Assembly (NCBI GenBank): GCA_963701675.1
Contig: OY969623.1
Coordinates: forward strand, 5,332,001-5,396,000
Source: G963701675 sp963701675
GTDB lineage: Bacteria > Planctomycetota > Planctomycetia > Gemmatales > Gemmataceae
Direction of reading: 5' to 3'
Length of the DNA stretch: 64,000 bases
Under the pieces are notes generated by a model. It saw nothing but the letters and a program-made list of their open reading frames with translations, ran no database searches and was not told where the DNA came from. Below are positions 44,226 through 53,400 of this stretch, in pieces; position 1 is the stretch's first letter, and every line of letters begins with the position of its first letter. The position numbers were made by a program, and so were the translations under genes.

Positions 44226-45794
44226 TCAGTTTGCGATCGCGGGGAGGCAGGCGTGGTTTTGAGCCCAAGTGTCGGGTAACAGGTCGCTGAAGTCGGCATC
44301 TGGCTTCCTCGCCGCCGATTCCGTGAGAATGTGTTTGACGTAGGCCCATGGGTTGACGCCCTGACGCTTCGCGGACGCGGCCACGCTTAGTAACACGGCG
44401 GCACTCTTCAAACCCCCATCGCCGGCCACGTGCAACCAGTTCCGGCGCCCGACTCCGAGCGGACGGATTGCTTGCTCGGCGGGTGAGTTGTCAATCGTCA
44501 GGCGGCCGTCCTCCACGTATCGAGTTAAAGTTGGCCACTGGTTGGCCGCATAAATGGACGCTTCGCCGATTTTGCTCTTGGGTAACACGCGGGGAACCTC
44601 TTCTGCCAACCAATCGGCGAACGATCTCAGTACCGGACTCGCGTGCTCCTGGCGATAGGCGGCCAAGTTGACGCCGGCGAGGTGCTCTTCCTTGGCATTG
44701 GTCTCGACAGCATACAAGGCGCGGATGCGCGCTAAAGCTTCGTGAGCCCGAGGAGCATCATTTTCTTTCGCTTCAAAGTATTTGCGTCGCACATGGGCCC
44801 AACAACCGACGTGCGTGGCGCCGTCTGAGTAGAGTGGGTTGTAGCCCGCGTAACCGTCCGCGTGAATGTATCCACGGAACCCGGCGAAGAACTTTTCGGG
44901 GAACACTTGTTGCCGTCCATCGGTGAGATCGAAGACCGTGTACGGATTGACCGCATCGCCGACGTAGACCCAGGCGTGGGCAGTCCGTCGCGGGTTCAGT
45001 AGCGTCAGAGGCGTATCATCGACATGAACCGCAGCCGACGTTTTCACTCGTCGACACATCCATTCATACAGCGGCGTCAGCACCGCGGCGCAAGCCATCG
45101 TTTGATCGCATAGGGTCGAACGCGATACCTTCCAACCCAGCCGACCGAGGATACTTTCGAGCCGGTAGAGCGGCAAGTGGTCAACCCACTTCGACACGAT
45201 GACATGAGCAAGCAGACCGGCGGTAACCATGCCTCGCGGAATCGGCTCGGGCGGCAGGGGTGCTTGCACCGCCTGGATGTTTTCGCCCTGCTGCTCACAA
45301 CGCCGACAAAGGTACGTCGGCCGAATCGTGGCGCGGATGAACAAGCTGGCCGGACGATAGTCGAGCCGTTCCGAGACATCGGCGCCGATGCGAATACGCT
45401 GGTTGCCGCAACAAGGACAGCTCTTTTCCGCCTCGGTCAGATCGATTTCGATGGGCTCGCGAGGGATTTCGCCACCGTGATTTCGCCGGCCGTGGCCGGG
45501 CCGTTTCACGGCCACGACTTCCTTCGCTGCTTCCGGTAGTACCGGCGAAAGCTTCGGTTCGGGACTGGCAAAATCCTCAAACAACGTCGGCCCGGTGAAC
45601 CGTTCCGAACGCCGGCCGAAAGTCATCCGCACCAGGTAGTGAATGTGAGCTTGCTGTTTGTCGATGGTCGCGCGCAAGTCCGCGACGGTGGCGAGCAACT
45701 CGCGAACCATTTGTTGGCAGGTGCCCAGATCGTTGGGTAGGGACGCCGTTGCTGCCGCGAGCGCCTTGGGTGAAAGAGCATCCGTACTCATCAT
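44226..45794 (-). CDS. tnpC: IS66-B TnpC transposase
   Basis: 522 residues from MMSTDALSPKALAAATASLP. Layout: N-terminal coiled coil (LLATVADLRATIDKQQAHIH), a short basic segment, a zinc-finger domain with CPCCGNQRIRIGADVSERLD and TYLCRRCEQQGE, then the DDE core with VHVDDTPLTLLNPRRTAHAW, GYIHADGYAGYNPLY and LTIDNSPAEQAIRPLGVGRR, and the IS66 C-terminal domain (WAYVKHILTESAARKP). Shorter than IS66-A TnpC and clearly of another subgroup, since IS66-A lacks this zinc-finger pattern. No ribosome site is evident. The gene itself is intact. Confidence 0.93.
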   Translation of the reverse strand: MMSTDALSPKALAAATASLPNDLGTCQQMVRELLATVADLRATIDKQQAHIHYLVRMTFGRRSERFTGPTLFEDFASPEPKLSPVLPEAAKEVVAVKRPGHGRRNHGGEIPREPIEIDLTEAEKSCPCCGNQRIRIGADVSERLDYRPASLFIRATIRPTYLCRRCEQQGENIQAVQAPLPPEPIPRGMVTAGLLAHVIVSKWVDHLPLYRLESILGRLGWKVSRSTLCDQTMACAAVLTPLYEWMCRRVKTSAAVHVDDTPLTLLNPRRTAHAWVYVGDAVNPYTVFDLTDGRQQVFPEKFFAGFRGYIHADGYAGYNPLYSDGATHVGCWAHVRRKYFEAKENDAPRAHEALARIRALYAVETNAKEEHLAGVNLAAYRQEHASPVLRSFADWLAEEVPRVLPKSKIGEASIYAANQWPTLTRYVEDGRLTIDNSPAEQAIRPLGVGRRNWLHVAGDGGLKSAAVLLSVAASAKRQGVNPWAYVKHILTESAARKPDADFSDLLPDTWAQNHACLPAIAN

Positions 45795-45883
45795 CTATAA
45801 GACGAGTGCGACGAGAAATTATTTCGCGCGCGGCGGCGATCCACCGAAAAACTTCACATGGTGGTTCATCTTCATCCTCATCC

Positions 45884-46240
45884 TCATCCGGCAGTCGCCG
45901 GTCGATGATAACGCTTCGAGCGCTTCACGCTTCCGAGATGGATGCCGCCGAGGATCAGAGCTAGGTCAGTGGCCGTGATGCTGAGATCGGCGGTGGCCGC
46001 GGTCGGGAAGGTGAAGCGGCCTCGTTCCAGCCGACGCAGATAAAGGGCGAAGCCGTCCCCTTGCCATGCCAGAATCTTGAGTCGGTCTCCGCGCTTGTTC
46101 CGGAATACGAACAAATCCCCGGACAACGGATCGCGTTCGAGGTGACTGGTCACCACGGCGCTGAGGCCGTCGAAGCTTTTGCGCCCATCGATGTAAGCAA
46201 TACAGATCCAGATTCGTCCAGTGAGTCCCAGGGTCAACAC
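45884..46240 (-). CDS. tnpB: IS66-B TnpB (Orf2-type)
   Basis: About 118 residues from the GTG at 46240, which overlaps the tnpA stop region (GTGTTGA). The family signature is GRIWICIAYIDGRKSFDGLSAV then LFVFRNKRGDRLKILAWQGDGFALYLRRLERGRFTFP. The longer frame to 46312 starts inside the nested element and is not genuine. Required for IS66 transposition; precise function unknown. Confidence 0.88.
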   Translation of the reverse strand: MLTLGLTGRIWICIAYIDGRKSFDGLSAVVTSHLERDPLSGDLFVFRNKRGDRLKILAWQGDGFALYLRRLERGRFTFPTAATADLSITATDLALILGGIHLGSVKRSKRYHRPATAG

Positions 46241-46282
46241 GGTGGAGTCCCCAAGGCGGTGATCAACTTGGCGACCGCTGCG

Positions 46283-46290
46283 GCATCCAC
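46283..46290 (+). repeat. Target-site duplication, left copy (IS66-A copy 2)
   Basis: GCATCCAC, identical to 49014-49021. Confidence 0.9.
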
Positions 46291-46381
46291 GTGACCGTTG
46301 CATCGGGCGCATATGCTTGCGGCGCTGTGGCGCAACGGCGAGAAGATTTCTTCAAGATGTAGAGGCAGCGGGGGTGGCCGA

Positions 46382-48074
46382 CTATCCGCTGGCGACCAAC
46401 ATCCGCCGGCGGGCCCGGCGCCAGCGCTTGCGCGCCGCAGCGGCTTGTGATTCTTGCACCCGCTGCCGGATCCGAGCCCTGGGGTGTTGTTCAATCCAGC
46501 GGTCGGGTAAGAGCGCCTCCAGCTCGGCCGGACTCGCGTGCTTGATCCGGCGGAATACGTCGAGCAAATACGCCTGCATGTCGATGGTGTGCCGCTTGCA
46601 AGTCATGGCCAGCGTATAGAAGACGGCCGCGGTCTCACCGGCGTTATCGTTTCCCAAGAAGAGCCAGGCCTTCTTGCCCATCACCGGCCCTTTGATCGAA
46701 GCTTCCGTGCGGTTGTTGTCGATCGGGATGGCGCCGTTCTCCAGAAAACGCTCGAACGCTTCCCAGCGCTTCAGCAGATAGTTGACGCCAGCGCGAAGCG
46801 GTGAACGAGGCAATTCCTGTTGATCCCGCTCTTGGAGCCAGGTATGGATCGCTGTCACCAGCGGCCGCGACTCCGCCTGACGCAAGGCATGGCGTTCCTT
46901 GTCCGTCAGATCACGGACGCGATCCTCAATGTCATAGAGCTTTTGAATTTGGCTCAAGATCCAGCCGGCCTGCAGATGATGGCCATCTTGGATCAGCGGC
47001 TCAAACTTGCGGCGGGCATGGGCCCAGCAACCCACGGGGATAATGGCTTGTTCGGATGCCTGAGCGATCAACTCATAACAGATGTAGGCATCCGATTGTA
47101 AGTACCCTTGATAGCTGCCGACGATACGGCGCACGTTAACTTCATCTTTGCGCGGCGAAGTCGAAGCACACATACGGATGGGCCGCGTCGCCATGCTTGG
47201 CGTAAAGGTAAGCCTTTCGGGTGCGGCCGAGGCCCGGACAAAGTTGGGCACAGGGCGTCTCATCAATCCCCAGCACTTTCGACTGCATCGTTCGCTGTCG
47301 CATGAGGTCGACCAACGGCTGCATGATCGTGGCCAAGGCCCGCATCCATCGCCACTGCGTCGCCCGATGAATCGCGTGGCGGCTGCGTGCCAGGATGTCT
47401 TCTTCCCGGTAATAGGGCAAGTGATCGGCGAAGCGGCTGGCAACCAGATAAGCCAGTAAAGCCGGCCCGGCGTAGCAACGCTCGATTAACGGCGCGGGTA
47501 CCGAGGCCGCGATCATGCGGCATTCGCCGCTGGCTTCGTCCTCCACGACTAGGACTTCCTCGTAGTGCTCCAAGACCCGGAGCCGCGCCGTTTGCATTTC
47601 CACTTCTTCACGAGCCAAGCGAAAAAACCGCCGGGCCCGCGGATGGTTCCAGAGTTCGGCCGGAACGCTGGCCTCGTCGAGTCGGTGCAGAACTTTTTCA
47701 CGCGGCAGGCTTTCGTCCAGCACCCGTTTTTGCCGGCCCTTGGAGGTCCGCCGCGCGCCGGCCACGGTGGCTTCCGGCAAAGGCACCAACGCTTCCGAAA
47801 CGACCGAATGCAGACCGGCGTTATCTTCCGGTTGCTCGGCCAGGAACCGTTCCCGCCGCTGGCCGAACAGTTGCCGCTTCAAGGCACCGAGATCTCGATG
47901 GAGATGCTCGATGTGCGCTTGCAGTTTATCGATATGCGCCTCCAGTTGCTCAACGTGCCTCTCCAAGTGGTCGACATGCTTTTCCAGGTATTCGATCCGC
48001 GCCGCTTGCCGACGGATGACGTCATGACACGCTGGGACCGTATCGGGTAATTCAAGGGGAATCGAGCGACTCAC
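46382..48074 (-). pseudogene. tnpC: IS66-A copy 2 TnpC, frameshifted
   Basis: Same gene as 27154-28847 in copy 1. A 2-nt deletion near 47150 (GCCGCGCAAAG where copy 1 has GCCGCGCGCAAAG) makes the first frame end FDFAAQR at residue 310; the rest, starting KDEVNVRRIVGSYQG, is in another frame. The 3' end is the normal one, RKRWRRARRRMLVASG, with the stop at 46382. Repaired length is 564 residues. The DDE core is split, so this copy cannot make transposase. Confidence 0.9.
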
Positions 48075-48149
48075 AATGCTTCCCTGCCTGTGGGTCGATG
48101 GGGTACGGAAGAGGCCCCATTATCCCGATGGGCCCAAAATCGGCAAAGA

Positions 48150-48542
48150 TCAACTGGCCACACCGGGCGACCCGACTCGTTCTCCCAAGCTGCGATGAAA
48201 GCGGAGCCGTTGCCGAGCCGACCTCAAATCGATGCCGTGCAAAATCAGCGACAACTGCACGGCGGTGAGTTCCAGCCCCAGCCCATTCTCTTCAGCAGCG
48301 ACAGCCGGTAGCTGGAAGCGCCCGCGTTCGAGACGCCGGTACCAGATCCAGAATCCGGATCCGTCCCACGACAAGATCTTCATCAAATCGCGCCGCCGAT
48401 TGACAAACACGAACCAATGGCCCGAGGCCGGTTCTTGTCGTAGCACCGTTTCCGTTAAGGCAATCAAGCCGCGAAAGCTCTTGCGCATGTCGGTCGGGTC
48501 ACGGGCCAGATACACCTTGGTCTGAACCGAGGTGCCGATCAC
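48150..48542 (-). CDS. tnpB: IS66-A copy 2 TnpB
   Basis: 130 residues from the GTG at 48542, same sequence as the copy-1 protein at 26686-27078 as far as can be read (VYLARDPTDMRKSFRGL, WDGSGFWIWYRRLERGRF). Intact and overlapping tnpA by 4 nt. Confidence 0.9.
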   Translation of the reverse strand: MIGTSVQTKVYLARDPTDMRKSFRGLIALTETVLRQEPASGHWFVFVNRRRDLMKILSWDGSGFWIWYRRLERGRFQLPAVAAEENGLGLELTAVQLSLILHGIDLRSARQRLRFHRSLGERVGSPGVAS

Positions 48543-48937
48543 GATCGTTCCTCGGAGGAGTCGGCCGGTGTGTCGAGCGCCGCCAGAATCCGCCGTAGAA
48601 CCGAGTCGTCGAAGCACACGGGAATACGGAGCACGTGTCCGCGGGGATGCACTATCTCAATGGAAGTGCCAAGGGACATGGAAAGTGGAACGGCCAGGAA
48701 AGGAGACTCCACTCCGTTGCGGCGCGAGTCAGAAACCGCTCGCTTGAGGCGCGTGCGCCGAGCAGGTCGTGCGGAATGCCGATCGCGTTCTCGCAATGTG
48801 CGGCGCCACCACCAAAACTGGGATTCGGGAATTCCCTCCCGCTCACAAAACCCACGCGTTCCCAAGCCACTGGTAGCTTGCCGCCGAATTAATCGTCGCC
48901 AATAACGTTCTTTGGCTGCATCGGGAGATTTGGCCAT
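48539..48937 (-). CDS. tnpA: IS66-A copy 2 TnpA
   Basis: 132 residues from MAKSPDAAKERYW at 48937, same as the copy-1 protein at 26291-26689. Intact. Confidence 0.88.
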   Translation of the reverse strand: MAKSPDAAKERYWRRLIRRQATSGLGTRGFCEREGIPESQFWWWRRTLRERDRHSARPARRTRLKRAVSDSRRNGVESPFLAVPLSMSLGTSIEIVHPRGHVLRIPVCFDDSVLRRILAALDTPADSSEERS

Positions 48938-49013
48938 CTCCGCACCCCGGAGTTGGAAGTGGGCTGCCCCCAGGGTATCACGCCACGCAAGATGCGCCGG
49001 ATGCAACGGTCAC

Positions 49014-49021
49014 GCATCCAC
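49014..49021 (+). repeat. Target-site duplication, right copy (IS66-A copy 2)
   Basis: GCATCCAC, identical to 46283-46290. Confidence 0.9.
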
Positions 49022-49374
49022 CCCGACCGGCACACGCACAATGATGCCGCCGGGAAGCACTACTTCCACGGTAGCGTCGGCCACTACGCGCAATGGTACG
49101 AACGAAGTGGACGGGATCTTCGTCATCTTCTTCTGGTCACGCTGGGCGAGCTCTCGTCGCCACGCGTAGAAACTCGCCTGGTTTAACTCGCGCTTGCTGC
49201 AAAATGCACGAATCGATTGGCTCGACTTCTTCCAATCGGCGATCACTTGTCGCCAGAAATGTTCACGATCCAAATTACGATGGCGAGTTCGCGTCACGGG
49301 GATTGGCCTCCTCGATCATGAGAAAGCCATCACTCTACCACACCATTCAATACGTCCCCCGACTGGACGCTTAC

Positions 49375-49382
49375 GGATAAAG
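49375..49382 (+). repeat. Target-site duplication, right copy (IS66-B)
   Basis: GGATAAAG, identical to 44126-44133. Confidence 0.88.
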
Positions 49383-49786
49383 TGAGCTTTAAGTCTCAAT
49401 CATATTGGCCAGGCTATGGTCCATTTGGCGGAGGCAACAGTCCGCAGACTTAGCCGGGAGAGTGGCGCACGGCCCATTTTCGACGAGGAAGTGGGACCGG
49501 ATTCGACGAGCATTACCACTCGGCCACTAGTGCGACCTGTGTGAAGCGTGGTTAGCTTTCCACTGTATCCGAACGCAGGATGATCCGGGATGTGCCTGAT
49601 ACCGGACTCATCCAGCACCGGGTATGTGAGACTGCCATCTTTGCGGTTAGCTCGGTGACTTGACCCTAGAAAACTAGGCATCCCCTTCCTGAATTGTTTC
49701 ACCGGCAATGGCACAATTCTGTCCTATTTCTAAACAACGACTCCTCCGGCCCATACGCTAATGTCCCTTTTATTGCGCACTCACGG
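49383..49786. other. Intergenic stretch between IS66-B and the Rhs-2 partner gene
   Basis: A 104-codon minus frame (49400-49714) reads MPLPVKQFRKGMPSFLGSSH and RKDGSLTYPVLDESGIRHIP but has no ribosome site and no recognised relative. It could be a remnant of a gene cut by IS66-B. Nothing else is seen. Confidence 0.35.
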
Positions 49787-50239
49787 TCACCTTTTGACGC
49801 GCTCCAGCAACAATAGCCTAAGCCCACTTCCTGCTTGTGTCTTAAATTCTTTCGGACGATCGTGACCTTCGGAATCTCCGATGCATAACGACATCTTGTC
49901 TCCCTTAACTTCATAAATTCCCTTCCATGTACCAAGTCCGTTGCATACTACGTCTATTTCCTTCGGTTCTTGTTTCGGACGCAGAGTTAGACGATACTCC
50001 ATCGGCAAGAGCACAGATTTGCCCCTGATGATGAGTGAATCGTTCCCAAACACGAACCGCATCTCCGCGTAATAGTTTTTGGTGGTGTTGAGGTCGCTCG
50101 TTGTAACTCCTTCATACTCAAGTGAGAGGAGCCTCCATGTCCCTTGCGCCTCGGTACCAGTAGCATTTAGCTGTGGTCCGAACTGTCCGTCTGACAGTAA
50201 CACGTTCAGCATCTGAACGACGATTGTTAGCCAAAGCAT
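49787..50239 (-). CDS. TIGR03067-type protein downstream of Rhs-2
   Basis: 150 residues from MLWLTIVVQMLNVLLSDGQ at 50239, preceded by AAGGAGG about 10 nt upstream. The N-terminus is a signal-like hydrophobic stretch. The rest follows the planctomycete TIGR03067 pattern: GTWRLLSLEYEGV, MRFVFGNDSLIIRGK, EYRLTLRPKQEPKEIDVVCN, GIYEVKGDKMSLCIG, RPKEFKTQAGSGLRLLLLER, a lipocalin-like beta fold of unknown role. It occupies the same position relative to Rhs-2 as the 142-residue gene does to Rhs-1, so it might be the partner or immunity protein, but an unrelated planctomycete family member is equally possible. Confidence 0.78.
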   Translation of the reverse strand: MLWLTIVVQMLNVLLSDGQFGPQLNATGTEAQGTWRLLSLEYEGVTTSDLNTTKNYYAEMRFVFGNDSLIIRGKSVLLPMEYRLTLRPKQEPKEIDVVCNGLGTWKGIYEVKGDKMSLCIGDSEGHDRPKEFKTQAGSGLRLLLLERVKR

Positions 50240-50420
50240 ACCTTGATTTCCTCCTTGTGCATGGACGACCTCGTAATCCTCGCTGCCTACCACATTGTTC
50301 GTAAATTGGCACTCGTATATTCGATCTTCGCGCAGAGCTTTGGCGTCGCCGCCACCCTTACCAATAGCTTTCTCGCATCTGTGACCATTTCATCTCCTGA
50401 CTAATGGCCCCTCACATTCT

Positions 50421-53400
50421 CTATTTTTTTACCTTACAGCATACTCCGACAGAGAATGCCGCATCCCATGTGAAGTTAACCTTCACTTCAATGATACAAG
50501 TCGGCGGAAGCAGTATGGGCCACGGTATCGGAAACGTGATAGAACTCTTGCCGCTAACTACTATCGGCTTGCCCTTTATGCACGTTTCTCCGGGTGGACA
50601 GGCACTTACTATGCTGCAAGTGCCACCGACTTTTTGAATCTTTTGACTGAGGAAACCGTTCAGTGCACCAAGGATTTTTGGCCAATTGTCACCCTTGAAA
50701 TTGTCACAACCCTTGGGCACGAGTTCCGTATACGATGTCGGAATCGTACCCTTGTCGATGTTGTAACTGCCGACATTCACCTGCAATTCATAGCAACCCG
50801 GTGTCAGAGTAGGTGGAAAACTTATGCCCGGCAGCACAAACCCCGGAATGGTCATGGTACCGCCAGGAGAATGACTACACGCAATACCTGGAGGTTTGGG
50901 AGTGTCACCGCCCTTAGGAGGTTCAGGAGGTGGCGGGTCTTGCATTGGTGCAATCAGCAGCCCCGAGGGGTCTGAATGATTCACTGGGTTGTTGTTTGCA
51001 TACTGATAGGGACATGGATCGGAGATAGTGTAACCGGCGGGATCAACGCTGATGAAGCGCGCTTGAATCGGGGTGTAGTGCCGGGCTCGTATATAGAATT
51101 GAGTGAGATCTCCGTCAAAGTAGTATCCCAGCGCTCCCACGTAACGGAACGGATTCGCCACCGGAGGTATGCTTAGTGAGCCGAATACTATCCGTCCAAA
51201 GGCGTCATATATCGTGCTTTCCTTCACAGCACCTGCGCTATCGGTCATTCTGTCAGTAGAGCCGAGGCCATCAAAATGAAAGTAATACGACGCACTGCCT
51301 CGAAACTGCGACAGCAGTTTGCCGTAATCCGCAGGTTCGAGTGTATACACTACTTGCGTTACGTTATTCTCGTCGGTTTCGAGAAGTACGTTTTGCCTGT
51401 CCCAAATCGGTTTCTTGATCTCGGTCGGTCGTTGGATTAGCACTCGCTTACCATCGGCGTCGTAGCCAAGAGTATTCCGCGCCCCAGTTGCTAGTTGTAC
51501 GCCGATAAGACGATACTCGTAATCCCATGTCCACGTGGTCCGACCACCAGTGGGTGCTACTGTTCGCGCCTCGTTGCCCGTAGCGTCGAAGGTGTACGTC
51601 GTCCGTCCACTTCCGTCTTCGTGGGTGGCGAGTTGATTGGCAACGTCATGCGTATAGGTGGTAATTGCCCCATCGTCGATCTTCCGTTTTCGGTTTCCAA
51701 CGGGATCATAGACATATGTGACGATTCCAGCGCCGGGGGTACCTGATCGATGCTCGCGAGCCAACCGGGTGGCGTTGTCATAGACCCAGGTGACGCGTCC
51801 CCCGGTGGCTTCAGTTACCCGGGTGCGATTTCCAGCTGGGTCGTAGCGGTAGTCGAAGCTAGACAATGTCGTGCTCCCACGGATGTTCACGACCCGGACT
51901 AGTTGATCAGCATCGTCATACGCGTACGTCACTCGAGCGCCATTGGCCAGGCGAGCAGTAGTGCGCCGACTTGCATCGTCGTACGTCCATGTTGTTCGGT
52001 CTCCTTGTGGATTGATCAAACGCGTGATCTGTCCTGCGTCGTCGTAGCTATAAGTAAAGCGACCACTTCCTGGTTCGACGAGGAGCGTGCATTTCCCTTC
52101 TCCATCATACGTATAGGTAACGCGCTTTCGGGCGGGGTTTATTACCATTCGCAGCCGGCCAGCATTATCGAAAGTGTAACTAGTGCTGCCCGTCGAATCA
52201 CGCATCGAGGTTCGCTGGCCAACGGCATCGTAGGCGAAGGTCACTCGCGTGCTATCCGGGTAGCGTCGGCCAGTCAGTTGATCCACGACGTTGTACATAT
52301 AGGTTGTACGTTGCCCCTTTGCGTCCGTGCGCTTTGTCTGCCGACTTCCGACGTCGTAGCCGAAAGTCGTGCGCCTTCCGAGGGCATCCATGATCCGAAC
52401 CTGCCGGCCTGCTGCATCGTAACTAAAGCTAACGCGGTTATTTTTAGCATTGATCAGGGCAACCCGTTGGCCAGCCCCGTCGTACACGTTACTTGTGCGG
52501 CTGCTATTTGCATCGATGACGGCCAGCGAACGACCGATTGCGTCGTACACCGTCGTCGTGATCTTCCCGTTGGCATCCTGTCGTCGGACTTCTTGGGCAG
52601 CACTATCGAATCCGAGCGTAGTGCGGTAACCCAATGCATTAACTACCGCTACGCTACGGTTGGCCGCATCATAGATGTTCGTCGTGATCTTATTCAGCGG
52701 ATCAATGATCCGCACCCGCCGGCTGGCGACATCGTAGCCAAAGGTGATGCGTTTATTAGTCGCTGTGATTATCGAGTAAATCCGGTTCGCGGCATCATAC
52801 ACTGTTGTGACCGTCTTGCCCAGAGGGTTGACTACACGGATGTTGCGGCCCGCGGCATCGTATCCAAAGGTAGTACGGTTGCCGAAAGGATCCATGCGTG
52901 CCGCTAGGTGTCCTTCCGCGTCGTAGATCCATGTGCTCCGTTGACTCAGGGCGTTGACCACAGCTAGTTGTTGAGACGCCGCATCATAGATGAATGTCGT
53001 ACGGTACGCGAGAGAATCGATGGTAGCACGTGCCCTATTGGCACTGTCAAAAACCACTGTGTTGCGGTTGCCCAACGGATTGGTCACTCCCACCCTGTTT
53101 GCGGCACCGTCGTACGAATACGAAGTGCGGTTCTGCAACGGATCAACCACTGCTGTCAGCCGGCCCGCAACGTCATAGACTGATGTCGATCGGTTGCCCA
53201 GAGCGTTCGTAATTGCAACCTGACGGCCGGCAAGATCGTAGGAATAGGTCGTCCGCTCGGTCAACGCATTTACCTGCCCGGAAAGTTGGTTCGCACCATC
53301 GTAGGCATAAGTCGTTATGTTTCCGAGCGGGTTCTTCGAACGAATCTGCCGGCGGGCGGCGTCGTACGCGTAACTAGTGCGGTTGCCCAACGGATCGATC

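Larger units (their letters stand above)
46291..49013 (-). mobile_element. IS66-A, copy 2, nested inside IS66-B
   Basis: A 2723-bp inverted copy of the element at 26215-28938, with the same ends and gene order. Only two length differences were noticed: a 2-nt deletion in tnpC near 47150 and one extra base near 46430. It is flanked by GCATCCAC on both sides and lies between the last codons of IS66-B tnpA. Confidence 0.93.
46234..49297 (-). pseudogene. tnpA: IS66-B tnpA, split by IS66-A copy 2
   Basis: Parts 49297-49014 and 46282-46234 join into a 110-residue Orf1-type protein. The start is a GTG (MTRTRHRNLDREHFWRQVIA) with GGAGG about 9 nt upstream, continuing IRAFCSKRELNQASFYAWRRELA and VEVVLPGGIIVRVPVGVDA. 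On the far side of the inserted element it continues AAVAKLITALGTPPC with the natural stop at 46234. The insertion supplies an immediate TGA, so the truncated product is still ~95 residues. Confidence 0.88.
44134..49374 (-). mobile_element. IS66-family element (here IS66-B), interrupted by a nested IS66-A
   Basis: Ends are inverted repeats beginning GTAAGCGTCC (with GTCGG and GGACGT following in both), flanked by an 8-bp duplication GGATAAAG at 44126-44133 and 49375-49382. Without the nested element and one target copy it is about 2510 bp, normal for IS66. Order on the minus strand: tnpA (split), tnpB, tnpC. It sits between the glycosyltransferase operon and the Rhs-2 locus. Confidence 0.92.

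Noticed and set aside
49400..49714. 104-codon minus frame next to IS66-B
   Set aside because: Lacks a ribosome site and a recognisable family; kept only as a note on the intergenic stretch.
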